This document shows, piece after piece, positions 24,732 to 33,620 of a DNA stretch of 64,000 nt. The notes below the pieces were generated by a model that saw nothing but the letters and a program-made list of their open reading frames with translations, was not told the DNA's origin and did not search any database. The stretch's first letter is position 1. Every line of letters starts with the position of its first letter. The DNA comes from Desulfopila sp. IMCC35006. GTDB lineage: Bacteria; Desulfobacterota; Desulfobulbia; Desulfobulbales; Desulfocapsaceae. Position numbers and translations under genes: made by a program. The stretch lies in assembly GCF_005116645.1 (NCBI RefSeq), contig NZ_SWCM01000011.1, positions 153,602-217,601 of the forward strand, in the 5' to 3' direction.

Positions 24732-25547
24732 ATGATGAAAAAAGCACTTTGCGTTGGTATCAATGATTATCCCTATGATGGCAGTGATCTGAATGGCTGC
24801 GTTAACGATGCGCGATCCTGGGCCGAGCTGCTGGTGAATAATTTTGGCTTTGCCGGCAACGATGTTCGGTTGCTTCTGGATGCAGAAGCCACGAAGGCAA
24901 ACGTGGTAGACGGATTGAAGGATTTGCTCGCCGGATCAAAGGCGGGTGACGTACTGGTCTTTACCAATTCATCGCATGGGACGTATGTGGCCGATACAAG
25001 CGGCGATGAGGAAAAATACGATGAGGCTCTTTGCCCCTATGATTGCGCCGATAATCTGATTATCGATGATGAATTACGGGAAATCTTCGCACCCTTAAAG
25101 CAAGGGGTCAGTCTCACGGTGATTTCAGACTCGTGTCATTCCGGGACGGTGACCCGCGCGGCATTGTCCGACTGCATACCGGGGCTCAGGACTCCCGATG
25201 ACCGTCGTGCCCGATTTCTCAATCCTGCCCTGAGGGGGGATCGTCTGCTGGAAAACCCATGGCGGGCCCGGCAGAAGAGAAAATCTCGATATCCCGAATC
25301 GAAGATGAAGGAAGTGCTCCTCAGCGGAAGTAATGACAGGGAATATTCCTATGATGCACTGATTGGCGGCACCTACCATGGGGCGATGACCTACTATGCC
25401 CTGCAGGCTATCAGGGAGGCCAACTATCAGCTTACCTATCAGCAGTTGCATACCCGCCTTTCTTATTTGCTGGATGATGCCGGCTATCCCCAGCATCCGC
25501 AGCTGGAAGGGAGTGCGGCGCATAAGAAAAGGCTGATTTTTACGTGA
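24732..25547 (+). CDS. Caspase/metacaspase-family peptidase (C14)
   Basis: The 271-aa product is a stand-alone caspase-like domain. It opens with the strand KALCVGINDYPYDGSDLNGC, has the catalytic His82 in FTNSSHGTYVAD and Cys135 in ISDSCHSGT, and keeps the acidic DEALCPYD block of bacterial metacaspases. No prodomain, signal peptide or membrane segment is present, so it acts in the cytoplasm. GTG 24729 and ATG 24732 and 24735 are adjacent; ATG 24732 has the best spacing to AAGGAGG. Members cleave after Arg/Lys or Asp and are linked to regulated cell death and to anti-phage systems. It is 59 bases from the preceding lipoprotein gene and probably in the same transcript. Confidence 0.85.
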   Translation: MMKKALCVGINDYPYDGSDLNGCVNDARSWAELLVNNFGFAGNDVRLLLDAEATKANVVDGLKDLLAGSKAGDVLVFTNSSHGTYVADTSGDEEKYDEALCPYDCADNLIIDDELREIFAPLKQGVSLTVISDSCHSGTVTRAALSDCIPGLRTPDDRRARFLNPALRGDRLLENPWRARQKRKSRYPESKMKEVLLSGSNDREYSYDALIGGTYHGAMTYYALQAIREANYQLTYQQLHTRLSYLLDDAGYPQHPQLEGSAAHKKRLIFT

Positions 25548-25618
25548 TGATCCGTGCCGGCTGCAATGGTCAGGCAGAGTTCTTGCACCATATATAATCG
25601 AAAAAAAGGAGAAGCGAC

Positions 25619-28441
25619 ATGGCAAAGCCTTTCTATCCGTTGACGCTGGAGGAATTTATTAATCTGCTCAATCGTTTTCGTTTTACCCGGAAAATCGATG
25701 CCGTCCACATGCATCACACCTGGCGTCCGAACCACAGCCAGTACCAGGGGGTGAAGTCTATTGAGGGCATGTGGCGCTATCATACGCAGGAAAATGGCTG
25801 GAGTGACATCGCGCAGCATATCTCAATAGCTCCTGACGGAACGATCTGGACGGGGCGGGACTGGAATGCGCAGCCGGTGAGTGCGCGAGGCTATAATGGT
25901 ACCCGGATTTCGGGACCATTCATGTTCGAAATTATCGGTGACTTTGACCGTGGCTGCGACCCGTTTGCCGGCGCACAGCGCGCGGCGGTTCTCGGTGTTA
26001 TCGCCAGTGTCCAGGAGAAGTTTGGCCTGCCGCTGGAAAGCCTGCGTTTTCATAATTTTATGACTGACCAGAAAACCTGTCCGGGCAATGCCATCGTCTA
26101 TCAGGATTTTCTGGCGGAAGTCCAGGATGCACGGTCTGCCCTTGTTGCTCAGGCTGCGGAAGCGGACAATAAGAGATCGATGGGGGGATTTGATGCAAAC
26201 GGGCGGCTGGCGGAAATTCTGCACACCTGGTCCCGCACCCTTGCACGTGGGAGCAGCGACCCTGCTGATGCCGAGCCGGATGAATCGGAGATGACATTTC
26301 GGCAGATTCGCATGATCACCGGGATGGAAGGTACCACCGTTCCTGCGCCTGGGGCCGGCGCGACCCGCGGAGGCGGCAGTGGCAAGAAGCTTTCTCCCGA
26401 GGAGCTGGACGCATTGCGTCCTCATGTCATCAATCTTAATCAAGGCAGATTTTCCAGGGAGGGAATTTTTCAAACCACCCCGGAAGATGTTGATGCAATC
26501 TTTGATGAGTATCTGGCGAATGCGCTGGCCAAAGCCAGGGCCAACGGCCGTCCGCTGAAACTTCTCCTCTATGCGCACGGAGGTCTCGTTGCCGAAAGCG
26601 ACGGACTTTGGATTGCCCATCTGCAGGTGGAGTGGTGGAAGAAGAACAATATCTACCCCATTCATTTTGTATGGGAGACCGGATTTTTCGATGCGATCAA
26701 GCAAATTCTCTCCGGTGCCAGGTCGATGGCGGCGGAAAGGGGGCTGACGAGGGATTTCTGGGATTATACAACCGATCCGGCGATAGAGGCGCTTGCCCGT
26801 GCTCTTGGCGGCGCGAAGATCTGGTCGGCCATGAAAGAAAGTGGCCGTCTTGCCTCGGATGAGAGTGGCGGGGCGACCTATACCGCGAAAAAACTGGCGG
26901 CATTCTGTGGCAATCATCCAAACGACATAGAATTGCACGCGGTGGGCCACAGTGCGGGGTCGATTTTTCATTCCTGGTTTCTCCCCAGAGCCATAGCCGA
27001 GGGCGTCCCTGCCTTTGCCAGCCTTCATTTTCTGGCTCCGGCCATTCGGGTAGATGCATTCAAAGAGCGGCTTCTCGCTCATATCGGCAACGACGTCCGG
27101 CACCTGACCATGTTTACCATGAAAAAAGACTGGGAGAAGGACGATTCGGTCGCCAAAATCTATCAAAAGTCCCTTCTTTATTTGATTTACTATGCGCTGG
27201 AGAGCAATCGGAAAACGCCAATCCTCGGGCTGGAAGAATCCTTAAGAAAGGATGTCGATACCGCAAACCTTTTTGGCTTGAAGGGAACGCCATCACAGAA
27301 AGCGGAGATCGTCTGGTCGGTTTCCCAGGCAACGACAGGCAGCAGTGCCAGCACCTCAAGAACGCATGGCGGGTTCGACAATGACCGTCCAACCATGAAC
27401 AGTGTTGCCCGGCGCATTCTCGACAGCGACGATATCGTCGATTTCCCGGAAGAAGCCCTGGAACGCGGCTTACCGGATCTCTGGGATAAACCTGTTCTGC
27501 TGCCACCGGAATTTGAATATTTATTCCGGCCGCCCGTGCAGCCTTGCCCACCACCTTCGGTGCCGGCTCCACCAACCCCTGCTGATCCAGCACCAACTCC
27601 TGAACCTGCTGATATTCCTGCACCTGCCGGCAGGCGCCAGGCTCTTTGTGTCGGTATTGACGACTATCCCACCGCGCCTCTTAATGGCTGTGTGGCGGAT
27701 GCCGATGCATGGGGAGCCACCCTGGGTGACTTGGGATTTCAGGTGTCTTCACTTAAAAATGCAGCAGCCACGCGCAATTCCATCCTTGCCGAATTGAAAA
27801 AATTAATAGAAAGCAGCACAGCAGGAGACGTTGTGGTTTTCCAGTTTGCCGGTCACGGTACCGAGGTCGACGATCTTGACGGCGATGAAGTGGATGGCAC
27901 GAACGGTCCGAAAGATGAGGCGCTCTGCCCCTATGATATTGCCGAAGGAGCTTTTGTCATCGACGACGATATCGCCGATATTTTTGCAGACATACCCCCG
28001 GGTGTCAACGTGACCTGTTTTATCGACTGCTGCCACTCAGGATCGATCACCAGGGCCTTTATGGGCAGCAAGCCACTGACAGGTGAACGCGACCTGAGGG
28101 CCCGTTTCCTGCCGGCAACTCCGGAAATGCAGGCCAAACACCGGGCGTATCGGGAGCGTCTCGGCAGCTCCCGCAGTGCACCTGGCCGAAGGCCGGAAAA
28201 TCTGAAAAATGTTCTTTTCTCTGCCTGCCGGGATTACGAAGTCGCTTATGAGTCTGCCGGGCATGGCGAATTCACCGTCAGAGCGACTAAAGTTCTCCGC
28301 CAGGGGATTGAAGGAATTACGAATGAAGATTTTCAAAATCGGGTAATCAAGGAATTTGGTCCTGTGCCGCGACAAAATCCTGAGCTGGATTGCGCGCCGT
28401 ACATGAACACCTTATCTCTGCTTAAACCGTTAGTTTTCTGA
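25619..28441 (+). CDS. Amidase + serine hydrolase + caspase three-domain fusion
   Basis: The 940-aa protein joins three enzyme-like parts. Residues about 1-185 are an N-acetylmuramoyl-L-alanine amidase (Amidase_2/PGRP) fold with candidate zinc ligands His32/His33, His145 and Cys154 (KTCPGNA). Residues about 290-560 look like an alpha/beta hydrolase with nucleophile elbow GHSAGS (Ser445). A Pro-rich linker (about 640-675) leads to a C-terminal caspase domain with His746 (QFAGHGTEV) and Cys805 (DCCHSGS). No signal peptide is visible, so reaching peptidoglycan would need lysis or delivery by the injection system. The start follows AAGGAGAAG. It closes the eCIS-linked gene run and faces the slipin gene on the other strand. 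Confidence 0.85.
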   Translation: MAKPFYPLTLEEFINLLNRFRFTRKIDAVHMHHTWRPNHSQYQGVKSIEGMWRYHTQENGWSDIAQHISIAPDGTIWTGRDWNAQPVSARGYNGTRISGPFMFEIIGDFDRGCDPFAGAQRAAVLGVIASVQEKFGLPLESLRFHNFMTDQKTCPGNAIVYQDFLAEVQDARSALVAQAAEADNKRSMGGFDANGRLAEILHTWSRTLARGSSDPADAEPDESEMTFRQIRMITGMEGTTVPAPGAGATRGGGSGKKLSPEELDALRPHVINLNQGRFSREGIFQTTPEDVDAIFDEYLANALAKARANGRPLKLLLYAHGGLVAESDGLWIAHLQVEWWKKNNIYPIHFVWETGFFDAIKQILSGARSMAAERGLTRDFWDYTTDPAIEALARALGGAKIWSAMKESGRLASDESGGATYTAKKLAAFCGNHPNDIELHAVGHSAGSIFHSWFLPRAIAEGVPAFASLHFLAPAIRVDAFKERLLAHIGNDVRHLTMFTMKKDWEKDDSVAKIYQKSLLYLIYYALESNRKTPILGLEESLRKDVDTANLFGLKGTPSQKAEIVWSVSQATTGSSASTSRTHGGFDNDRPTMNSVARRILDSDDIVDFPEEALERGLPDLWDKPVLLPPEFEYLFRPPVQPCPPPSVPAPPTPADPAPTPEPADIPAPAGRRQALCVGIDDYPTAPLNGCVADADAWGATLGDLGFQVSSLKNAAATRNSILAELKKLIESSTAGDVVVFQFAGHGTEVDDLDGDEVDGTNGPKDEALCPYDIAEGAFVIDDDIADIFADIPPGVNVTCFIDCCHSGSITRAFMGSKPLTGERDLRARFLPATPEMQAKHRAYRERLGSSRSAPGRRPENLKNVLFSACRDYEVAYESAGHGEFTVRATKVLRQGIEGITNEDFQNRVIKEFGPVPRQNPELDCAPYMNTLSLLKPLVF

Positions 28442-28470
28442 GGTGACTCGGTTGCCGAGCAGTGTTAAGC

Positions 28471-29250
28471 TCATTTTTCCTGCTGCTGTTCAGGCGGCCC
28501 GCCTTTTACGGTCATGGAGCTCAGCATTTCCACGGGGAAGGGGAAGACAATGGTGGTGCCCTCGTTTGCCGAAATATCACTCAGGGTCTGCAGGTAGCGA
28601 AGCTGCAGGGCCTGGGGGTTCTGCGAGATGACATGGGCCGCCGAGAGCAGTTTTTCCGAGGCCTGGTATTCACCTTCCGCGTGGATGATCTTGGCCCGTC
28701 TTTCCCGTTCCGCTTCGGCCTGTTTGGCAATGGCCCGTATCATCGTATCATTTAAGTCGATGTGTTTGATCTCCACATTGATAACCTTGATTCCCCAGGC
28801 ATCGGCCCGCTTATCGATGATTTCCTGGATGTTTTCGTTCAATTTTTCACGTTCGGAAAGCATTTCGTCAAGCTCATGCTGGCCGAGCACCGAGCGCAGG
28901 GTCGTCTGTGCCAGCTGGTTGGTGGCATCGAGGTATTTCTCCACCTGAATGATTGCCCGTTCCGGATCGACCACCCGGAAGTAGAGGACTGCGTTGACCC
29001 GCACGGTGACGTTGTCCTTTGAGATAACGTCCTGGGGCGGGACATCCATGGTGACCACCCGGAGATCGACACGAAAAGCCCTCTGGATACCGGGAACAAT
29101 GATTCTCAGGCCCGGCATTTTTACCGTCTGAAAGCGGCCGAGAAAAAGCACCACCAGCCTTTCATATTCAGCGACTATCTTAAAGGACAGCGCAATCAAA
29201 ACGACAATAATTGCTACCGGTACCACGTACTCCATATAAGGATATATCAT
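28471..29250 (-). CDS. Slipin / SPFH (band 7) membrane protein
   Basis: The 259-aa protein has an N-terminal membrane helix ([20 protein letters not shown]) followed by the SPFH core ([20 protein letters not shown], then the [20 protein letters not shown] segment typical of slipins). It ends in a coiled-coil helix rich in Glu/Arg ([20 protein letters not shown]). Slipins form oligomeric membrane scaffolds and are commonly paired with an NfeD protein, as here: the NfeD gene lies 1 base upstream in the same operon. The pair is linked in other bacteria to membrane quality control. It runs opposite to the eCIS-linked genes and is probably unrelated to them. Confidence 0.9.
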   Translation of the reverse strand: MIYPYMEYVVPVAIIVVLIALSFKIVAEYERLVVLFLGRFQTVKMPGLRIIVPGIQRAFRVDLRVVTMDVPPQDVISKDNVTVRVNAVLYFRVVDPERAIIQVEKYLDATNQLAQTTLRSVLGQHELDEMLSEREKLNENIQEIIDKRADAWGIKVINVEIKHIDLNDTMIRAIAKQAEAERERRAKIIHAEGEYQASEKLLSAAHVISQNPQALQLRYLQTLSDISANEGTTIVFPFPVEMLSSMTVKGGPPEQQQEK

Positions 29251-29251
29251 G

Positions 29252-30670
29252 TTATTGCTCCTCCTTCAGGCTTTCCACAGTCAGTTTTAATCCCTTTCGA
29301 GAAGTAACCTTCACCTTCTCCCCCTTGGCGATATTGCCGGTGCTTTTTGCCAGCCACGATTCCCCCAGGAGCCAGATTCGTCCCTCTTCCGAGAAATCGG
29401 CGGCAGCTTCGCCGACCATTCCGATAAGCGCCTCCTCACCGGTTCGGACTTTTTTCTTTTTTATGGCCAGGACCCGTCCCACCAGCAGCAGGATGAGACC
29501 CGCAGAAACAGCGGTTGTCGTAATGATTACAGGGAGGGAAATCCGCAGGCTTTCATCATCTATCAGGATGAGAGAGCCGATGGCCATGGCCACTATGCCG
29601 CCGATGCCAAGTGAGCCGAAGCTTGGAATGAAGGCCTCGCTGATCAGAAATGCCAGGCCGAGTATGATCAGGGCCAGGCCGCTGTAGTTGATCGGCAAAA
29701 TCTGGAAGGCGTAAAAGGCCAGCAGTAAAGAGATGGCACCGGCGACCCCCGGCAGGAAGACCCCGGGATTGGAAAATTCATACAGGAGGCCGAAAAAACC
29801 AAGCAGCAGAAGAAAATAGGCGATATTCGGATCGCCTATTACCGCCAGCAGCTCGTATCGCCAGCTGGGTGGAATTCTGGTGACGGTCATATTTTTGGTG
29901 CTTATGACATGAGGGCCGGAATCGAGCATCAGCCGGTGACCATCCAGCTGCCGCAGCAGATCCTTCAGGTCTGCTGCGACGAAGTCAATGACCTGAAGTT
30001 TCAATGCCTCTTCCGCGGACAGGCTGACTGCTTCCCGAACCGCCTGGACAGCCCAGTCGGCGTTGCGTCCCTGGCGCTCGGCAAGGGCCTTGATATAGGC
30101 TGAGGCGTCATTGATCACTTTTCGCTTGAGGGTTGACGCGTCATCTGTGGCCAGTGTCTCTGGATCTTTTTTTCCCTTTTTTTCTGCAGGGCTGGCCGTT
30201 CCGGGCAGTCCGCCGATGGAGATGGGGGTGGCGGCCCCGAGATTGGTTGCCGGCGACATCGCCGCAACGTGGCTGGCATATAAAATATACGTTCCGGCAC
30301 TGGCGGCTCTGGCCCCTTCCGGTGCGACATAACTGACCACGGGAATGGCAGAGGCGAGAATCAACTGAATGATATCCCGCATGGAGTGATCAAGTCCTCC
30401 CGGGGTGTCCATCCGCAGGATTATCAGGCTTGCCTTTGCAGTGATTGCTCGGGCCATGCCCCGTTTCAGGTAATCGCTGACCGCAGGATTGATCGGCCCC
30501 TGAATTTCCAGGACTACGGCCCGGGGTGTTTCGGCAGCAGATACCCGGGAAATGAGACAAGGGGTGAGCGCGAGGAGGGCAGACAAGATAAGCATCGCAC
30601 CGACAACCCGGAGTGTCCGTGCAGTTTGGTTGAAGACTTCGCGGATTACTTTGCAACGTAAGGCAAACAT
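29252..30670 (-). CDS. NfeD-family membrane serine protease (ClpP-class)
   Basis: The start at 30670 follows GGGGAGGT; the longer frame has no such site. The 472-aa product has a signal/anchor helix ([20 protein letters not shown]), a ClpP/SppA-like domain ([30 protein letters not shown]) with probable nucleophile Ser in [11 protein letters not shown], four to five membrane helices (about residues 260-400), and a C-terminal OB-fold NfeD domain. Such proteases are thought to cleave the C-terminus of partner slipins; the slipin gene follows immediately. The catalytic Lys is not assigned with certainty. Confidence 0.88.
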   Translation of the reverse strand: MFALRCKVIREVFNQTARTLRVVGAMLILSALLALTPCLISRVSAAETPRAVVLEIQGPINPAVSDYLKRGMARAITAKASLIILRMDTPGGLDHSMRDIIQLILASAIPVVSYVAPEGARAASAGTYILYASHVAAMSPATNLGAATPISIGGLPGTASPAEKKGKKDPETLATDDASTLKRKVINDASAYIKALAERQGRNADWAVQAVREAVSLSAEEALKLQVIDFVAADLKDLLRQLDGHRLMLDSGPHVISTKNMTVTRIPPSWRYELLAVIGDPNIAYFLLLLGFFGLLYEFSNPGVFLPGVAGAISLLLAFYAFQILPINYSGLALIILGLAFLISEAFIPSFGSLGIGGIVAMAIGSLILIDDESLRISLPVIITTTAVSAGLILLLVGRVLAIKKKKVRTGEEALIGMVGEAAADFSEEGRIWLLGESWLAKSTGNIAKGEKVKVTSRKGLKLTVESLKEEQ

Positions 30671-30798
30671 CAGAGACCTCCCCGATATGTGCAGGATCCT
30701 GTTCGGTCTCACAGGATAAACAAACGCAATTCCCACTGCGGTGTACAAATAATAACCACTGTTTCGTGGTGTGTCAGTTATGCCGGCGGCTAGGGCAA

Positions 30799-31692
30799 TT
30801 ATTCGTGGTCTTCGACCTTTATGCGGCTGGAAACGCAGCCATGGCATGAACCTGAGCGGCCGCGGGCGGCATCGGAGAGGGACAAAACGCCGGTCAGGGT
30901 ATTGGTGTTGCTGTCGGCGACGAACACTCGATGAACATCTTCGACAATCATTTTCTTTATCGCATCTTCGAGCAAGGAGTCGGCGTCGCAGGTATGCACA
31001 GGCACACTCATGATCTTCTCTGCCGTCGCATCGGGACTGACGCCACGTTTATAGGCCAGCGCCAGATCGGTTTTGGAAATTACTCCACGCGGCAGCTCAT
31101 CTTCATCGGTGAGCAGCATGGCGCCAAACCTGTAGGCGGAAAGAGCCTCCATGACACCATTGAGTGTTTCATGCAGGGAAAGGCTTTTGATGCCACTGCT
31201 CATAATCTCTCTTACCTTAAAGCGGTCAATGGTATCCTTTTTATGGGTCTGGCTGCCGCGATTTAAATTACTGTATTCACACTGGCGGCAATACTGGTAA
31301 AGAAGCCCGACAATATCAGGGTAGGCCAGAGCGCCAATGAGATCCCCTGACCGGTCATCGGCGACATACAGGCGGTATACCTTGTTGCTGCGCATTTGCT
31401 CCAGGGCCGTTTCAAGGGAGTCTCCGGCTTTGCAGAAAAGAGGCGGCGATACCATGATATGTTCGAGGGGCGAATCAATCGGCAAACCGGCGTAATAGGC
31501 ACCCATTATATCGGTCTTCGACACCACGCCCACGGGCTGCTGGGCGGCATCGACGGTAAGAAGGGCATTGATCTTATATTTAATTATGATGTTGATGCCG
31601 TGACCAATAGTTTTCTTTTGATCAAGACAGGTGATTTGCCGCCGCATGGCCCGGCTGACGCTGAGATTGCGAAGGGTGTTCTGCTGTGCCAT
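30799..31692 (-). CDS. Four-CBS-domain protein
   Basis: The 297-aa protein consists of two Bateman modules (four CBS motifs). Examples are TVDAAQQPVGVVSKTDIMGA, MRSNKVYRLYVADDRSGDLI, LTDEDELPRGVISKTDLALA and VEDVHRVFVADSNTNTLTGV. CBS pairs bind adenine nucleotides and act as energy or ion sensors. There is no attached enzyme or transporter, so it probably regulates a separate partner. It follows a two-CBS gene by 12 bases with GGAGAG as ribosome site, so both are likely one operon. Cys residues cluster in the linker (YQYCRQCEYSN) and at the C-terminus (GSCHGC), hinting at redox or metal response. Confidence 0.85.
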   Translation of the reverse strand: MAQQNTLRNLSVSRAMRRQITCLDQKKTIGHGINIIIKYKINALLTVDAAQQPVGVVSKTDIMGAYYAGLPIDSPLEHIMVSPPLFCKAGDSLETALEQMRSNKVYRLYVADDRSGDLIGALAYPDIVGLLYQYCRQCEYSNLNRGSQTHKKDTIDRFKVREIMSSGIKSLSLHETLNGVMEALSAYRFGAMLLTDEDELPRGVISKTDLALAYKRGVSPDATAEKIMSVPVHTCDADSLLEDAIKKMIVEDVHRVFVADSNTNTLTGVLSLSDAARGRSGSCHGCVSSRIKVEDHE

Positions 31693-31704
31693 AGTCTCTC
31701 CGGG

Positions 31705-32175
31705 TCAGTCGCCGATTCGCTCCAGCAAATGATTGAACAAATCAGAAATATAGACCATCCCGATGATGCGCTGATTCTCCACCACCGGGAGCCTGCGGAC
31801 ATGTTTTTTTATCATGATATCCAGAACCATCAACACATCAACCTGAGGACCAACCGTAATGACATCGGGGGTCATGATATCGCCCACCTGGATCGATTTG
31901 AGCCGGCTCCCTGCGGCATCGATCAAGCCGGCAACATCAATATCTTCCATGGTACCCCAGACCTGGATGTGTTTGGGCCGCACATAGAGCAGGATATCGT
32001 ACATCGACAGCATTCCGACTAAACGCTGGTCGTTGTCGGTGACGATTATCCCAAACAACCGCCGGCCGGGCTGCCGGGATGACTCCCGAAAGACGCGAAT
32101 TGCCTCGGTGAGCGGCGTTTCCGGGCGGAGGCTCGGAAAGTCTGCGGTCATAATACTGGCTGCCGTGGTTTGCAT
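31705..32175 (-). CDS. Two-CBS-domain protein
   Basis: The 156-aa product is a single Bateman module: CBS1 (ASIMTADFPSLRPETPLTEA, with IVTDNDQRLVGMLSMYDILL) and CBS2 (VGDIMTPDVITVGPQVDVLM, with VVENQRIIGMVYISDLFNHL). It has no other domain. It starts the operon with the four-CBS gene, after a purine-rich AGGGAGG site. By family knowledge it should bind AMP, ATP or a related nucleotide. The partner protein is not identifiable from the locus. Confidence 0.85.
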   Translation of the reverse strand: MQTTAASIMTADFPSLRPETPLTEAIRVFRESSRQPGRRLFGIIVTDNDQRLVGMLSMYDILLYVRPKHIQVWGTMEDIDVAGLIDAAGSRLKSIQVGDIMTPDVITVGPQVDVLMVLDIMIKKHVRRLPVVENQRIIGMVYISDLFNHLLERIGD

Positions 32176-32265
32176 CGCCTCCCTCCTTAAAAAAAAAATG
32201 TAAGCAGATTTATGAGATCAGTTTGCGGCTGTTCATGCCAATACGCGTTAAAGTGCGCTGCCTGC

Positions 32266-32874
32266 TCAGGCCAGGCACCCTCGGCACACCAGATGACCCT
32301 CCACCTCGGTCAGCTTGGTCTGCATGACCATTTCCCCGCATACGTAACAGGCAAGAGACGGCACCCGCGGGGCCTTGGGGGGCAGATTCATGTCTTCGAT
32401 ATGCTCAACATCGAAAAAAGCTTCGGGGCCGCCGGAAAAAAATTCTTCGCCGCGTGCTTCATAGATCTGCTGGTATTCCTGTTTCTCTGCGACAGTGGCC
32501 TGGTGCGCACCGATCTTTTCCGCTAACACTTTTTCCCGCTCCGGAATCTGAAAAATGGTCGGCTTTAAAAGCAGTCGTACCCCCTGGCCGGATGTTCTGC
32601 TGCCAAAAGTGAAGGCCATCTTGCCATGGTCACGGTAAAAAAAATTGCCTTTGCCAAAGGTACAGCCAGTCAGAACCTGGATAGCATCGCAGCAGCAGGC
32701 ATCATTTTCGACAATGACGATGAGCTCTTCATCGACGGCGCGCATTTCTCCCAGTAGTTTCATCGCCAGTTTTGCTGCCTGGTAACCGATGGTGACGCCC
32801 ATGCAGGTATGGCCATGAAATGTGATGCATGCCTGATAATCTTCGTTTGCTTGAATCGATTCGGGAATATACAT
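32266..32874 (-). CDS. FmdE-family (formylmethanofuran dehydrogenase subunit E-like) protein
   Basis: The 202-aa protein has the FmdE signature ITFHGHTCMGVTIGYQAAKL and a Cys-rich NDACCCDAIQVLTGCTFGKG segment that together form the metal-binding site. A C-terminal CYVCGEMV...CRGC zinc ribbon (about residues 179-200) is typical of longer family members. FmdE-type proteins are widespread in sulfate reducers and methanogens. Their exact function outside methanogens is unclear; links to molybdenum/tungsten enzymes have been proposed. Start at 32874 is backed by a GGAGGAG site. It is a single gene here. Confidence 0.85.
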   Translation of the reverse strand: MYIPESIQANEDYQACITFHGHTCMGVTIGYQAAKLAMKLLGEMRAVDEELIVIVENDACCCDAIQVLTGCTFGKGNFFYRDHGKMAFTFGSRTSGQGVRLLLKPTIFQIPEREKVLAEKIGAHQATVAEKQEYQQIYEARGEEFFSGGPEAFFDVEHIEDMNLPPKAPRVPSLACYVCGEMVMQTKLTEVEGHLVCRGCLA

Positions 32875-33141
32875 GACTCCTCCTTTTTGCTTTACGATCT
32901 TCTATGTAATGTATGATAATGTGGGTGCTGGTGCGAGCAAAATATTTTTTTGCCGGGATGGTGCGTTGATATTATGTTGCCCCACGGTAAATGCAGGATT
33001 TATTTTCGCGCCCTTATTTGATATTTGCATCTTGAGTACGTACTGTTAATGAGCTTTTTAATCGCCGCTACCTGAGAAGCCGCATTGTGCTGAAGGCAAT
33101 GGTGCGGATGAAGATTTTTTACGACGCCATCAAGGACAAAC

Positions 33142-33441
33142 ATGAAGAAAACTTTTAAACTGACCCATCCCAAAATTAAATATGCCAGACTTGTAGAGGC
33201 GGTACGGCATGATGTGAAAAAATACGTAAAAAGAGAACGGAATAAGGCGCTGCCGGAAGGTGTTGATTTCTGGGATTTTGCCTGCAAGTTTGGTGATACT
33301 GAAGAAACTGCAGAGCCCATTCATCTCGCGGAAATCGGTAAATGTATCGATCAGGTTGAACGGCAACAGCTGGAGTCTTTTTATCTGGAAATCCTCGCGC
33401 AACCAGGCTACAGAACCAAAAAAACGAAAATGGATGAATGA
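33142..33441 (+). CDS. DUF6172-type conserved hypothetical protein
   Basis: This 99-aa protein matches my recollection of the DUF6172 family: MKKTFKLTHPKIKYARLVEA at the start, KYVKRERNKALPEGVDFWDF in the middle and GYRTKKTKM at the end. Members are short, basic and without known function. They are scattered over Proteobacteria and Desulfobacterota. It is a lone gene followed by a possible terminator. Confidence 0.75.
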   Translation: MKKTFKLTHPKIKYARLVEAVRHDVKKYVKRERNKALPEGVDFWDFACKFGDTEETAEPIHLAEIGKCIDQVERQQLESFYLEILAQPGYRTKKTKMDE

Positions 33442-33482
33442 GTGCGCTGGCAAGAGTTCAGATGATTCATCCTGTTATGTAG

Positions 33483-33517
33483 TCCCGGTAAACGGAAAAT
33501 AAGCCGGGATTCTTTTT
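33483..33517 (+). terminator. Possible intrinsic terminator after the DUF6172 gene
   Basis: A 6-bp GC-rich stem (TCCCGG / CCGGGA) closes a 15-base loop and is followed by a T-rich tract (TTCTTTTT). Distance and orientation fit termination of the gene ending at 33441. The stem is short, so this is moderate evidence. Confidence 0.45.
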
Positions 33518-33539
33518 AATATTCGCTTGTCGGGTATAT

Positions 33540-33594
33540 GTACCTTACGAGTGTTTCATTGCAAAAAAAAACAAGAAAATACTCTGTAAGGTAC
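33540..33594 (+). promoter_or_regulatory. Inverted repeat in the aldolase gene leader
   Basis: GTACCTTAC and GTAAGGTAC form a perfect 9-bp pair extended by GAGT/ACTC with a one-base bulge, separated by a 28-base A-rich stretch. It lies 27 bases before the aldolase start. It could be a 5' leader hairpin or a pair of half-sites for a regulator. Confidence 0.4.
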
Positions 33595-33620
33595 GCATAA
33601 ACTGCAGAAGGGGGGAAACA

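Noticed and set aside
25823..27166. 447-codon minus-strand frame opposite the triple fusion
   Set aside because: Low-information Arg/Gly-rich translation with no domain; the sense strand carries three catalytic motifs.
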